Shown here in pieces: positions 1-8,918 of a stretch of 64,000 nt of DNA. Both the position numbers and the translations under genes were made by a program. Source of the stretch: Streptomyces parvulus. GTDB taxonomy: Bacteria; Actinomycetota; Actinomycetes; Streptomycetales; Streptomycetaceae. The notes under the pieces are model-generated. The model was not told the origin of the DNA, made no database searches, and saw nothing but the letters and a program-made list of their open reading frames with translations. Position 1 is the stretch's first letter; every line of letters starts with the position of its first letter. The DNA lies in contig NZ_BMRX01000003.1 in NCBI RefSeq assembly GCF_014648855.1, positions 186,001 through 250,000 of the forward strand, read 5' to 3'.

Positions 1-491
1 GCCCGGACAAGCTGCTGCCGTCGAGCGACGCCGTGCCGGAGCGGTTCGAGCTGGGCACGCTGCCGTACGAGCTGCTGGCCGGCGCCCGTGCCGCGGTGGA
101 CTTCCTCGCCGGACTCGAAACGGAGGCGGGCGGCACGCGCAGGGAGCGCCTCGTCGCCTCCTTCGCCGCCCTGGAGGCACACGAGGACGCGCTGCGCGGC
201 CGGATCGAGCAGGGCCTGGCCGGCCTCGACGGGGTCACGGTCCACTCCCGCGCCGCGCGGCGCACGCCCACCCTGCTGTTCACCGTGGCGGGTCTGAGCC
301 CGGCCGAGGTGTACCGGCGGCTCGCCGAACGCGGCGTCGACGCGCCCGCCGGCACCTTCTACGCGCTGGAGGCCGCACGCCACCTGGGCCTGGGCGACGA
401 GGGCGGCGTCCGCGTCGGCCTCGCCCCGTACACCAGCGCCGACGACGTGGACCGCCTGCTGACGGCTCTCGCCTCCCTCACCACCGGCTGA
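1..491 (+). CDS. Class V aminotransferase / cysteine desulfurase-like protein, C-terminal part
   Basis: The reading frame is open from the first bases of the window (frame starting at base 3) to a TGA at 489-491, so the 5' end lies outside. The ~162 residues resemble the small C-terminal domain of PLP-dependent class V aminotransferases of the cysteine-desulfurase-like group: a helix-rich stretch, a TPTLLFTV strand, an AEVYRRLAERGVDAPAG segment and a final VRVGLAPYTSADDVDRLL helix. The PLP lysine and most of the active site would be upstream, so activity cannot be judged. Substrate unknown. Confidence 0.75.
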   Translation, partial: PDKLLPSSDAVPERFELGTLPYELLAGARAAVDFLAGLETEAGGTRRERLVASFAALEAHEDALRGRIEQGLAGLDGVTVHSRAARRTPTLLFTVAGLSPAEVYRRLAERGVDAPAGTFYALEAARHLGLGDEGGVRVGLAPYTSADDVDRLLTALASLTTG

Positions 492-606
492 CCGGCGGCG
501 CGCGACCGGCGCTCCTCCGGGAGGGACCGTGCACAGCGCCCCCCGCCCCGGCGCGGTCCGGGATCACCGGCGGGTCCGCCGGGTGGCACGGACCGGGAAC
601 CGTGCC

Positions 607-643
607 TTGCCGCGGTCCCCGTCCGGCACCTAGCCTGACTTTG
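607..643 (+). promoter_or_regulatory. Promoter of the MFS gene, leaderless
   Basis: A TTGCCG -35 (607-612) and TAGCCT -10 (631-636) are separated by 18 bases. The predicted transcription start falls on or next to the GTG at 643, and no ribosome binding site is visible before it. This is the usual layout of a leaderless streptomycete transcript. Confidence 0.5.
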
Positions 644-1854
644 TGCCGCCAATAAACAAAACCCGCTCGCACAGCGCCGTGCCGGGCTCCCGCGACGATC
701 TCACCCGCCTCCGCATCGCCCTGACCGCCTTCTTCGCCCTGGACGGCTTCGTCTTCGCCGGCTGGGTGGTCCGAATCCCCGCCATCAAGGAGCAGACCGG
801 CGCCTCCGCCAGCGCCCTCGGGCTGGCCCTGCTCGGCGTCTCGGCCGGTGCCGTCGTCACCATGACGCTCACGGGACGGCTGGTCCGCCGCTACGGCAGC
901 CATCCCGTCACCGTCGCCTGCGCGGTCCTGCTCTGCCTCAGCATCGCGCTGCCCCCGCTCACCCACTCGGCGCTCGCCCTGGGCGCCGTCCTGCTGGTGT
1001 TCGGCAGCGCGTACGGCGGGATCAACGTCGCCTTCAACAGCGCCGCCGTCGACCTGGTGGCCGTGCTACGGCGGCCGATCATGCCGAGCTTCCACGCGGC
1101 GTTCAGCCTCGGCGGCATGGTCGGCGCCGGACTGGGCGGACTGGTCGCCGGGTCGCTGTCCCCCACGCGGCACCTGTTCGGGCTCACCCTGATCGGGCTG
1201 CTCGTGACCCTCGTCGCGGGCCGCGCCCTGCTCCGGTGCGAGCCGGCCGCGCCGCCGGACCGCCCGGCCGCCGGGGACGACGGCTCCCCGCGCCGCCCGG
1301 ACCGCCGTACCCGCCGCCTCGTGATCACCTTCGGCCTGATCGCCCTGTGCACCGCGTACGGCGAGGGAGCCATGGCCGACTGGGGGGCGCTCCACCTGGA
1401 GCAGGACCTGGACGCCTCGCCGGGTCTGGCCGCGGCCGGCTACTCCTGCTTCGCGCTCGCGATGACCGTCGGCCGACTGACGGGGACCACGCTGCTGGAG
1501 CGGCTGGGCCGGACCACCACGGTGGTGGCGGGCGGCACCACCGCCGTGGCCGGCATGCTCATCGGCGCGCTCGCCCCGTCGGTGTGGGCGGCGCTGTTCG
1601 GCTTCGCGATCACCGGACTCGGACTCGCCAACATCTTCCCGGTCGCCGTCGAGCGGGCCGGCGCCCTGGGCGGGCCGAGCGGGGTCGCGACCGCGTCCAC
1701 GCTGGGTTACGGCGGCATGCTGCTCGGGCCGCCCGCGATCGGTTTCATGGCGGACTGGTTCTCGCTGTCGGCCGCGCTCACCAGCGTGGCGGCGCTCGCG
1801 GCCGTGGCGGTGCTAGTCGCCGTCGCCACCCGGCGGGCCGCGGCGGCGGGCTGA
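643..1854 (+). CDS. MFS transporter
   Basis: This 403-residue hydrophobic protein fits the usual 12-helix major facilitator length. An early segment WVVRIPAIKE is followed by a motif A-like loop GRLVRRYGS near residue 85, and an acidic/arginine-rich cytoplasmic loop (about 200-220) divides the two halves. The second half has GEGAMADWGALHL and a GYGGMLLGPPAIG segment seen in sugar/drug MFS proteins of the YbjJ/FucP-like type. The GTG start is supported by the leaderless promoter. Substrate is not evident. The MarR gene downstream converges on it, so a regulatory link is possible but not shown. Confidence 0.85.
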   Translation: MPPINKTRSHSAVPGSRDDLTRLRIALTAFFALDGFVFAGWVVRIPAIKEQTGASASALGLALLGVSAGAVVTMTLTGRLVRRYGSHPVTVACAVLLCLSIALPPLTHSALALGAVLLVFGSAYGGINVAFNSAAVDLVAVLRRPIMPSFHAAFSLGGMVGAGLGGLVAGSLSPTRHLFGLTLIGLLVTLVAGRALLRCEPAAPPDRPAAGDDGSPRRPDRRTRRLVITFGLIALCTAYGEGAMADWGALHLEQDLDASPGLAAAGYSCFALAMTVGRLTGTTLLERLGRTTTVVAGGTTAVAGMLIGALAPSVWAALFGFAITGLGLANIFPVAVERAGALGGPSGVATASTLGYGGMLLGPPAIGFMADWFSLSAALTSVAALAAVAVLVAVATRRAAAAG

Positions 1855-1876
1855 TCCGCGCGGTCCCCAGGGAGGG

Positions 1877-2269
1877 TCAGCGCGCCAGCATCCGGTTCAG
1901 CACCGCCCGTTGCACCGGGAGCGCCTCGCCGTACCGGGCGCGTCCCTCCGGGGTGAGGGCCACGCGTACGCCGCGCCGGTCCTCCGGGCACAGCGAGCGT
2001 TCGACCAGACCGTCCCGCTCCAGGCGGGCGACGAGCCGGGACAGCGCGCTCTGGCTCAGGTGGACCCGCTCGGAGATCTGCTGCACGCGGTAGCCGCAGG
2101 AGCCGTCGTCGTCCGGTGAGGCCGCCAGGATGTCGAGTACCTCGAAGTCGCTTCCGCACAGGCCGTGCCGGTGCAGCGCGCGGTCGAGTTCGCACTGGGT
2201 CCTGGCGTGCAGTGCCAGCATGTCGCGCCACCGCGCGACCAGCGCCTGTTCGGACCCGTCCCCCGCCAT
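1877..2269 (-). CDS. MarR-family transcriptional regulator
   Basis: A 130-residue protein starting MAGDGSEQ, with a winged helix-turn-helix: QQISERVHLSQSALSRLVARLERDGLVER (recognition helix about residues 60-85) and the wing CPEDRRGVRVALTPEGR. The frame is open further upstream, but this internal ATG gives the normal MarR length; a TACGGT -10-like box lies close before it. It converges with the MFS gene (23 bases between stops), so it may control that exporter or a distant target. No ligand is indicated. Confidence 0.85.
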   Translation of the reverse strand: MAGDGSEQALVARWRDMLALHARTQCELDRALHRHGLCGSDFEVLDILAASPDDDGSCGYRVQQISERVHLSQSALSRLVARLERDGLVERSLCPEDRRGVRVALTPEGRARYGEALPVQRAVLNRMLAR

Positions 2270-2342
2270 GGGCGCACCGTAGCAGCGCCCGCCCGGACCA
2301 CGACCGGTCGCAACGGGGGCCGGCTCTGGGAGACTTGCCGGC

Positions 2343-2627
2343 ATGGAGACATACGGGGGCCGGCGCACCCAGGGCGAACGGGACGCCATGACGGTCGAGA
2401 TCGGCTACGCGCTGTGCAGCGCGGCGTTCGCGGCGGCGGTGCTGTTCGGCGCGGTGGCCGGACCGGCGTACCTCTTCTCCCTGCCGGACGGTGCGCGGAG
2501 CGCGCTCGTCGCCGTGGGGGCCGCGCTGGGCGGGGTGGTGTTCCTGGTGCGGGTGGTGAGCGTGCTGGTGCGGTTCGGGCGCGGGGGTCAGCCCAGCCAG
2601 CCCGGCCGGACCAACCCGGACTCGTAG
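2343..2627 (+). CDS. DUF6332 family small membrane protein
   Basis: A 94-residue protein with the opening RRTQGERDAMTVEIGYAL typical of the streptomycete DUF6332 family, as I remember it, and two hydrophobic segments (about 22-45 and 52-78). It is probably a small two-helix inner membrane protein. Its function is unknown. Its last 40 bases overlap the 3' end of the response regulator gene on the other strand, so the two mRNAs are antisense at their tails. Confidence 0.7.
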   Translation: METYGGRRTQGERDAMTVEIGYALCSAAFAAAVLFGAVAGPAYLFSLPDGARSALVAVGAALGGVVFLVRVVSVLVRFGRGGQPSQPGRTNPDS

Positions 2628-3253
2628 GCGAGGACGACCAGTTGGGCGCGGTCGCGGGCGCCCAGCTTCACCATGGTGCGGCTCACGTGGGTCTTCGCGG
2701 TGAGCGGGCTGACGACCAGTCTGCGGGCGATCTCCTCGTTGGACAGGCCGATGCCGACCAGCGCCATCACCTCCCGCTCCCGCTCGGTGAGCCGGGCCAT
2801 CCCGGCGGCCGCCGCGGGCTCCTTGGAGCGGGCGGCGAACTCGGAGATCAGCCGCCGGGTCACCCCCGGCGACAGCAGTGCGTCGCCGCCCACCACCGCC
2901 CTTACGGCGCGCAGGAGTTCCTCCGGTTCGGTGTCCTTGACCAGGAAGCCGGAGGCGCCCGAGCGGATCGCCTCGAAGACGTACTCGTCGAGTTCGAAGG
3001 TGGTGAGCATGACGACCCGCACCTCCCGCAGCGTGTCCTCCCCGGTGATGCGGCGGGTCGCCGCCAGGCCGTCGAGCACGGGCATGCGGATGTCCATCAG
3101 GACGACGTCGGGGCGCAGTTCGCGGATCCGGCGCACCGCCTCCTCGCCGTCGGCGGCCTCGGCGACCACCTCGATGTCGGCCTGGGCGTCCAGCAGGGCC
3201 CGGAAGCCGGCCCTCACCAGGGACTGGTCGTCGGCGAGCAGTACGCGGATCAC
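2588..3253 (-). CDS. NarL/FixJ-type response regulator (LuxR HTH)
   Basis: A 221-residue protein: receiver domain (residues 1-120; acidic pair near 8-9, phospho-acceptor Asp54 in VVLMDIRMP, Thr and Lys in MLTT and VKD) and a C-terminal LuxR-type HTH (LTEREREVMALVGIGLSNEEIARRL, about 153-205). The GTG at 3253 was chosen because it begins exactly at the receiver domain and overlaps the kinase stop (GTGA), so the pair is translationally coupled. Upstream in-frame codons lie inside the kinase gene. Target genes cannot be read from the sequence. Confidence 0.92.
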   Translation of the reverse strand: MIRVLLADDQSLVRAGFRALLDAQADIEVVAEAADGEEAVRRIRELRPDVVLMDIRMPVLDGLAATRRITGEDTLREVRVVMLTTFELDEYVFEAIRSGASGFLVKDTEPEELLRAVRAVVGGDALLSPGVTRRLISEFAARSKEPAAAAGMARLTEREREVMALVGIGLSNEEIARRLVVSPLTAKTHVSRTMVKLGARDRAQLVVLAYESGLVRPGWLG

Positions 3254-4494
3254 CGGTCCTCCTCCTTCGTGCGGGCCACGTCGATCGGCAGGGCGGCGAG
3301 CACGCGGAAGCCGCCGTCGGCGCGCGGGCCCGCCTCGATGGTGCCACCCAGCGCCGCCGCCCGCTCCCGCATCCCGGCCAGCCCGTTGCCGCCGCCGCCC
3401 GCGTCGGCGCCGGTGGCGGGTCCGTCGTCGTCGACGCGCAGCCGCAGGGTGCGGCCGTCCCTGGCGAGCAGCACGCGCGCGTGCCGCGAACCGGAGTGCC
3501 GCACCACGTTGGTGAGCGCCTCCTGGACGATGCGGAACGCCGCCAGGTCGGTCCCCGGTGACAGCCGTGGCGGTTTCCCCTCGACCTCCACGGTGAGGCC
3601 CGCGCTCGCCGCCTGTTCGACCAGTTCGGGCAGCCGGTCCAGCCCGGGGGCCGGGGTGCGTGGGGCGTCGCCCGGGGTGCGCAGGGTGTCGAGGACCTGG
3701 CGCACTTCGCCGAGTGCCTCCTTGCTCTGGTCCTTGATGGTGGTGAGCGCGGCGCGCGCCTGCTCCGGGTCCGAGTCGAGCAGGGCGAGACCCACGCCCG
3801 CCTGCACGTTGATGACGGAGATGCTGTGCGCGAGGACGTCGTGGAGTTCGCGGGCGATCCGCAGGCGCTCCTCGTCCGCGCGGCGCTTCGCCGCCTCGGC
3901 GCGTTCGGCCCGGTCCCTCGCCCACTGCTCGCGCCGGGTCCTGACCAGCTCCGACAGGGCCACGATCGCCACGACCCAGGTGGCGATCACGATCTCCTGC
4001 CCCCAGGGCGCGGCGTCGTCACCGGACGGCGGCAGCCAGCGGAAGAGCCAGTGCGCCACCAGCACGTGTCCGGCCCACAGCGTCGCCATCGCCGCCCACG
4101 CCGCGCGGCGGTGCCCGGCGACCAGGGCGCTGAAGCAGGCCACCGCGACGGCCAGGAACACCGGCCCGTACGGGTATCCGGCGCCCAGGTAGACCAGGGT
4201 GGTGGCCGCCGTGCAGAACACCACGGCCACGGGGTGGCGCCGGCGCCACAGCAGGGCGGCGCCGGTGACGAGGAGCAGCGCCCGCGCGAAGGGGTCCAGG
4301 GCGGCGCGCTCGCCCTCCTGGGCGTGGGCGGCGAAGTTGGAGCCGATAAACACGAACGCCGTGATCAGCGCGGTGGAACGCCAGGGCCACCGGGGGCGGT
4401 CCTCGTCGCCGCGCCGGTCCCACCACGGGGGGCCGTGCCGCCACCACCGCGGGGGCCCGGCGCCGCGCTCGTGCTGTGCGTCCATGCCGGCCAC
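3250..4494 (-). CDS. Histidine kinase, HisKA_3 / HATPase_c type
   Basis: A 414-residue sensor kinase with a tryptophan-rich N-terminus, about five hydrophobic segments between residues 40 and 180 and almost no extracytoplasmic loop, then a dimerisation/phosphotransfer domain with His218 in RIARELHDVLAHS and a C-terminal ATPase domain (VDDDGPATGADAGGGGNGLAGMRERAAALGG). This architecture is the streptomycete NarX/DesK-like class that senses membrane or intramembrane signals. It is the first gene of the kinase-regulator operon. The 530-base repeat region lies directly upstream and must hold its promoter. M4 (MDAQ) is an alternative start. Confidence 0.92.
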   Translation of the reverse strand: MAGMDAQHERGAGPPRWWRHGPPWWDRRGDEDRPRWPWRSTALITAFVFIGSNFAAHAQEGERAALDPFARALLLVTGAALLWRRRHPVAVVFCTAATTLVYLGAGYPYGPVFLAVAVACFSALVAGHRRAAWAAMATLWAGHVLVAHWLFRWLPPSGDDAAPWGQEIVIATWVVAIVALSELVRTRREQWARDRAERAEAAKRRADEERLRIARELHDVLAHSISVINVQAGVGLALLDSDPEQARAALTTIKDQSKEALGEVRQVLDTLRTPGDAPRTPAPGLDRLPELVEQAASAGLTVEVEGKPPRLSPGTDLAAFRIVQEALTNVVRHSGSRHARVLLARDGRTLRLRVDDDGPATGADAGGGGNGLAGMRERAAALGGTIEAGPRADGGFRVLAALPIDVARTKEEDR

Positions 4495-4639
4495 GCTAGA
4501 CGCCGGGGGCGTGCGGCGGCGTCAGCCGAGTGGGGTGATCAGGGGTACTCCCTGAGAAGTACGGCGGGGCTCCGCGGGGTGGGGCGTCCGGAGGTGGGGG
4601 CTTCTGCCGGGGGTCGGGTGCGGGTGGGATGTGGCTGGG

Positions 4640-4921
4640 CGCGCAGTTCCCCGCGCCCCTGGGTGGGTGCACGCGGCGCCGGCCAGGGGGTGGGGAGCCT
4701 CCGTGCTCGGCGCGCCTGGGTGGGTGCACGCGGCGTCCGGCCTGAGAGCTGAGGAGCCTCCCTGCTCGGCGTACCTGGGTGGGTCCACCCGACACCCGGC
4801 CAGGGGGTGGGGAGCCTCCCTGCTCGGCGTACCTGGGTGGGTCCGCGCGACACCCGGCCAGGGGGTGGGGAGCTTCCGTGCTGCGCGCCCCCGGGTGGGT
4901 CCATGCGGGGCCGCCGACCAA
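4640..4921. repeat. Five imperfect tandem copies of a ~58 bp G-rich unit, filling the 4495-5025 gap
   Basis: The core CTGGGTGGGT recurs at 4659, 4716, 4775, 4833 and 4891 (periods 57, 59, 58, 58). Each unit also has CCAGGGGGTGGGGAGC (degenerate in the third) and CTGCTCGGCG-like segments. The array begins next to GCGCAGTTCCCCGCGCCCCT (4641-4660), a motif I associate with dispersed intergenic sequences in Streptomyces. The copies differ at the positions 3' of the core (GCACGCGGC, CCACCCGAC, CCGCGCGAC). It lies between the reductase stop and the kinase start, both on the minus strand. The rest of the gap (4495-4639, 4922-5025) shows no gene. Reading frames through the array are low-complexity proline/glycine and are not genes. 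Confidence 0.85.
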
Positions 4922-5025
4922 GGGGCTCGGGGGACCCCAGAGTGCCCGGCGACGGTGCTGCTCCCGTGCCGTACGACCATGCGTGGGGCGGCGGGCCCGC
5001 TACGGAGCAGCTCCCCACTACCCCG

Positions 5026-6258
5026 TCAGGTCGCGTCCTCCGTCGGAGACGGGCGGCGGTCCATCGCTGCCAGGGCGCGCTGGGCCAGCGGGTGGCCGCG
5101 GACCAGTTCGCCCAGGGAGGTCGAACCCTGCGTGATGTCCTTGAACGCCTTCCAGGCCGGCCGGAAGCCGGTCAGCGCCGCGTGGAACAGGCCCGGGCGG
5201 CGCTCGAAGACGGCCAGCATCCGCTTGCCGACGCTCATCTCCACGCCCAGCCCGGCCTTGATGGCGAAGGCGTAGTTCAGCGCCTGCCTGCGCGCGTCCA
5301 CCGCGTCGTGCGCCTCGGAGATCCGGACCGCCCACTCCCCCGCGAGCCGGCCCGACCGCAGCGCGAAGGAGATCCCCTCACGGGTCCAGGGCTCCAGGAG
5401 GCCCGCCGCGTCGCCGCACACCAGGACCCGGCCCCGGGAGAGCGGTGAGTCGTCGGCGCGGCAGCGGGTGAGGTGGCCCGAGGAGATGCTGGGCTCGAAG
5501 CCGGCGAGGCCGAGCCGCCCGACGAAGTCCTCCAGGTACCGCTTGGTCGCCGCGCCCTCACCGCGCGCGGAGATCACGCCGACGGTGAGCGTGTCGCCCT
5601 TGGGGAACACCCAGCCGTAACTGCCCGGCATCGGCCCCCAGTCGATGAGGACGCGCCCCTTCCAGTCCTCGGCGACCGTGTCCGGCACCGGGATCTCCGC
5701 CTCCAGACCGAGGTCGACCTGGTCCAGCTTCACCCCGACGTGCGCGCCTATCCGGCTGGCGCTGCCGTCCGCGCCGACGACCGCCCGCGCCAGCACCGTC
5801 TCCCCGCCCTGGAGGACGACGGCGACCGTGCGCCGGTCCGGAACCGCCGAGCCGTGCTGCTCCACCCGCGTCACCGTCACCCCGGTGCGCACCTCCGCGC
5901 CGGCCTTCTGCGCGTGCTCGACGAGCTGCTGGTCGAACTCGGGCCGGTTGATCAGCCCGAAGAGCATCTGCCGGGAGCGCCGGGTCCGGGTGAAGCGCCC
6001 GTTGTGCGAGAAGGTCACCGCGTGCACACGGTCCCGCAGGGGCAGGTCGAAGCCGGGCGGGAGGGTGTCCCGCGAGGGACCGATGATGCCGCCGCCGCAC
6101 GTCTTGTAGCGGGGCAGCTCCGCCTTCTCCAGCACGAGCACGCGGCGCCCCGCGACCGCCGCCGCGTAGGCGGCCGAGGCCCCCGCGGGTCCCGCGCCCA
6201 CCACGACGACGTCCCAGACCTGACGCGCGTCGTCCGCCGAAGAGTTCTCGCTGCTCAC
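5026..6258 (-). CDS. Geranylgeranyl reductase family FAD-dependent oxidoreductase
   Basis: A 410-residue flavoprotein with an N-terminal dinucleotide-binding motif VVVVGAGPAGASAA (about 16-29), the family hallmark ELPRYKTCGGGIIGPS (about 46-61) and a second FAD motif GRVLVCGDAAGLLEPWTREGI (about 275-295). Members reduce isoprenoid double bonds in lipids, menaquinone side chains or chlorophyll precursors. In streptomycetes one copy typically sits near menaquinone or complex I genes, but this copy has no such neighbours, so the substrate is open. GTG start; a GGAG precedes it. Confidence 0.85.
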   Translation of the reverse strand: MSSENSSADDARQVWDVVVVGAGPAGASAAYAAAVAGRRVLVLEKAELPRYKTCGGGIIGPSRDTLPPGFDLPLRDRVHAVTFSHNGRFTRTRRSRQMLFGLINRPEFDQQLVEHAQKAGAEVRTGVTVTRVEQHGSAVPDRRTVAVVLQGGETVLARAVVGADGSASRIGAHVGVKLDQVDLGLEAEIPVPDTVAEDWKGRVLIDWGPMPGSYGWVFPKGDTLTVGVISARGEGAATKRYLEDFVGRLGLAGFEPSISSGHLTRCRADDSPLSRGRVLVCGDAAGLLEPWTREGISFALRSGRLAGEWAVRISEAHDAVDARRQALNYAFAIKAGLGVEMSVGKRMLAVFERRPGLFHAALTGFRPAWKAFKDITQGSTSLGELVRGHPLAQRALAAMDRRPSPTEDAT

Positions 6259-6402
6259 GATGGTCTACTGCTCCGATCAAACCGCATGCCGCACCTGACC
6301 CCCGCATCCTACGGCGGCCATCGCCGCAGGCCACTGTGGGAGGATCGGCCCGTCAATCCAAGTACTCCTTGGTACAACGTCGCACCCACAAGGAGCGTGC
6401 CC

Positions 6403-7758
6403 ATGTCGTCGAATCCGGTCGCCGAGACCGTTTCCTCGCTGCTGCCCCGGGCGAAGGAGGAACTCGCCGCGCTGGTGGCCTTCAAATCGGTGGCGGACTT
6501 CGACCAGTTCCCGCGCAGCGAGAGCGTCGGCGCCGCCAACTGGATAGCGTCGGCCCTGCGCGCCGAGGGCTTCCAGGACGTGGACCTGCTCGACACGCCG
6601 GACGGCACGCAGTCGGTGTACGGCTACCTGCCGGGGCCCGAGGGCGCCAAGACGGTGCTGCTCTACGCGCACTACGACGTGCAGCCCCCGCTGGACGAGG
6701 CCGGCTGGGACACCCCGCCCTTCGAGCTGACCGAGCGCGACGGCCGCTGGTACGGGCGCGGCGCGGCCGACTGCAAGGGCGGTGTGCTGATGCACCTGCT
6801 CGCGCTGCGCGCGCTCAAGGCCAACGGCGGTGTGCCGGTGCACGTCAAGGTGATCGCCGAGGGCTCGGAGGAGCAGGGCACCGGCGGTCTGGAGCGGTAC
6901 GCCGAGGCGCACCCCGCGCTGCTGGCCGCCGACACGATCGTCATCGGCGACGCGGGCAACTTCCGGGTGGGCCTGCCGACGGTCACCTCGACGCTGCGCG
7001 GCATGACCCTGCTGCGCGTGCGCGTGGACACGCTGCAAGGGAACCTGCACTCCGGCCAGTTCGGCGGCGCCGCGCCCGACGCGCTGGCCGCGCTCATCCG
7101 GGTCCTGGACTCGCTGCGCGCCGAGGACGGCTCGACGACCGTCGACGGGCTGGCGGCGGACAGCACCTGGGACGGCCTGGCCTACGACGAGGAGCAGTTC
7201 CGCCGTGACGCGCGGGTACTGGACGGCGTGGAGCTGATCGGCTCCGGCTCGGTCGCGGACCGGATCTGGGCCCGGCCCTCCGTCACGGTGCTCGGCATCG
7301 ACTGCCCGCCGGTCGTCGGCGCCACCCCGTCGGTCCAGGCGGGCGCCCGCGCGCTGGTGAGCCTCCGGGTGCCGCCGGGCGTCGACGCCGCCGAGGCCAC
7401 GAAGCTGCTCCAGGCGCACCTGGAGGCGCGGACGCCGTGGGGCGCCCGGGTCGCCGTCGAGCAGATCGGCCAGGGGCAGGCGTTCCGCGCGGACACCACC
7501 AGCCCGGCTTACCAGGCCATGGCGGACGCGATGGCAGTGGCGTACCCCGGCGAGGAGATGCAGTACGCCGGCCAGGGCGGGTCCATCCCGCTGTGCAACA
7601 CCCTGGCGTCGCTCTACCCGGAGGCCGAGATCCTGCTGATCGGACTGAGCGAGCCGGAGGCGCAGATCCACGCGGTGAACGAGAGCGTGTCCCCGCAGGA
7701 GCTGGAGCGGCTGTCGGTGGCCGAGGCGCTGTTCCTGCGGAACTACGCGGCGAGCTGA
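6403..7758 (+). CDS. M20 family dipeptidase / metallopeptidase
   Basis: A 451-residue zinc peptidase of the M20 (PepV/CNDP-like) family. Metal ligands are readable: His90 and Asp92 in YAHYDVQPP, Asp123 in GRGAADCKGG, the Glu156-Glu157 pair in AEGSEEQG, and a late His in EPEAQIHAVNE. The lid/dimerisation domain is the middle third. It probably hydrolyses dipeptides or deacylates an amino acid conjugate in the cytoplasm. The start is set by AAGGAG at about 6389-6394, eight bases before ATG. A CCAAG-TACTC-CTTGG inverted repeat at 6358-6372 lies upstream. Confidence 0.9.
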   Translation: MSSNPVAETVSSLLPRAKEELAALVAFKSVADFDQFPRSESVGAANWIASALRAEGFQDVDLLDTPDGTQSVYGYLPGPEGAKTVLLYAHYDVQPPLDEAGWDTPPFELTERDGRWYGRGAADCKGGVLMHLLALRALKANGGVPVHVKVIAEGSEEQGTGGLERYAEAHPALLAADTIVIGDAGNFRVGLPTVTSTLRGMTLLRVRVDTLQGNLHSGQFGGAAPDALAALIRVLDSLRAEDGSTTVDGLAADSTWDGLAYDEEQFRRDARVLDGVELIGSGSVADRIWARPSVTVLGIDCPPVVGATPSVQAGARALVSLRVPPGVDAAEATKLLQAHLEARTPWGARVAVEQIGQGQAFRADTTSPAYQAMADAMAVAYPGEEMQYAGQGGSIPLCNTLASLYPEAEILLIGLSEPEAQIHAVNESVSPQELERLSVAEALFLRNYAAS

Positions 7759-7813
7759 GCCGGAGCCGCCGCCCGGGAACACCGTCGGCGGCAGAGGTCC
7801 TCGCCGACGAGGG

Positions 7814-7842
7814 GCCCCGCTCGCGCCGGCCGCGAGCGGGGC
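7814..7842. terminator. Hairpin terminator between convergent genes
   Basis: A perfect 12 bp stem, GCCCCGCTCGCG (7814-7825) against CGCGAGCGGGGC (7831-7842), with a five-base loop and no U-tract. It lies between the peptidase stop and the stop of the TmrB-Nudix gene, so it can serve both strands. Confidence 0.7.
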
Positions 7843-7874
7843 GCCGCGCGGGGCCACGGGGCGGTCGTCCGGCC

Positions 7875-8918
7875 TCAGCCGACGGGGGTGCCCGCCTCCA
7901 GGTAGAGGGCGGCGCCGCGTTCCCTGGCCCGCAGGGCCCAGCGCAGCCGCTCGTAGCGGACGGGGGGCAGCAGCCCCGCCGCCTCGTCCTCGGTGACGAA
8001 GCGCCAGTCGCGCAGTTCCTGGCCGGGGAGCAGCACCCGCCCGGCGTCGGCGGAGTCGAGGCGCCCGCCGTCGAAGAGCATCCGCAGGCCGCCGTAGGCG
8101 GGCGGTGCGGGCCGTTCCCAGTCGACGACCAGAAGGGCGGGTACGTCGTCGAGGAGGAGGCCGGTCTCCTCCCGGACCTCCCGCATGCCCGCGCGGGCGG
8201 GCGCCTCGCCGGGTTCGACGACGCCGCCGGGGAACTCCCAGCCCGGCTTGTAGGTGGGGTCGACGAGCAGCACGCGGTCGTGGTCGTCGAAGAGCAGGAC
8301 ACCGGCGGCGACGGTCTCACCGGTGGGTTCGGGCGTCTGCACGATGTCGCACACGGGGACGGCGCCGGAGCCGACGGCCTCCGCGACCCGGGCGGCGGCC
8401 TCGTACGGCGTGAGGGTGCCGGTGTCGACCGGGTGGGCGTCGGCCGTGAGCCAGGACGCCAGGGCGGACCGGTACGGCTCGATGTGGTCGTAGCACCACT
8501 GGCGTACGCGTATCTCCCCGTCCGGCAGGTCCTCGGGTGTCTCGCGGCTCGCTATGCGCTCCCGCAGGATCGTTTCGGCCGGGGCCAGCAGGACGTGGCG
8601 GACCTCGATCCGGCGGGCGGCCAGGCCGCCGAAGATCTCGTCCCGGTACTCCTGGCGGAGCAGGGTCATCGGGACCACCAGGGTCCCGCCGAGGTCGGCG
8701 AGCATCGCGGCCGCCGTGTCGATCACCAGGCGCCGCCACATCGGCAGGTCCTGGTAGTCGCCGACCTCGGCCAGCCGCTTGGGCGGCAGCAGGTGCACCA
8801 GTGCCCCGCCGATGACCTCGGGGTCGAAGAGCGTGCTGTTCGGGATCAGTTCGATCAGTTCCCGTGCGGTGGTGGTCTTCCCCGCACCGAACGCGCCGTT
8901 GATCCAGACGACGGTCAC
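7875..8918 (-). CDS. TmrB-like P-loop ATPase fused to a Nudix hydrolase
   Basis: A 347-residue two-domain protein. Residues 1-190 match the tunicamycin-resistance protein TmrB pattern: [16 protein letters not shown] (P-loop 8-17), [18 protein letters not shown] and [17 protein letters not shown]. Residues ~200-330 form a Nudix domain with a complete Nudix box (G232, E238, R246-E247, E250-E251, G253). Small-molecule kinase plus nucleoside-diphosphate-linked hydrolysis is the formal expectation. The in vivo substrate is unknown. I am sure of both domains but only infer that they act on related substrates. Confidence 0.85.
   Translation of the reverse strand: MTVVWINGAFGAGKTTTARELIELIPNSTLFDPEVIGGALVHLLPPKRLAEVGDYQDLPMWRRLVIDTAAAMLADLGGTLVVPMTLLRQEYRDEIFGGLAARRIEVRHVLLAPAETILRERIASRETPEDLPDGEIRVRQWCYDHIEPYRSALASWLTADAHPVDTGTLTPYEAAARVAEAVGSGAVPVCDIVQTPEPTGETVAAGVLLFDDHDRVLLVDPTYKPGWEFPGGVVEPGEAPARAGMREVREETGLLLDDVPALLVVDWERPAPPAYGGLRMLFDGGRLDSADAGRVLLPGQELRDWRFVTEDEAAGLLPPVRYERLRWALRARERGAALYLEAGTPVG

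Noticed and set aside
4640..4921. CRISPR array
   Set aside because: Units of about 58 bp are contiguous, diverged and without distinct spacers, and no cas genes are present.
4496..5018. Several overlapping minus-strand open frames through the repeat array, rich in PPGR and THPG
   Set aside because: They translate the tandem repeat in different frames with equal plausibility, have no homologue-like pattern and no convincing start; the region is non-coding repeat.
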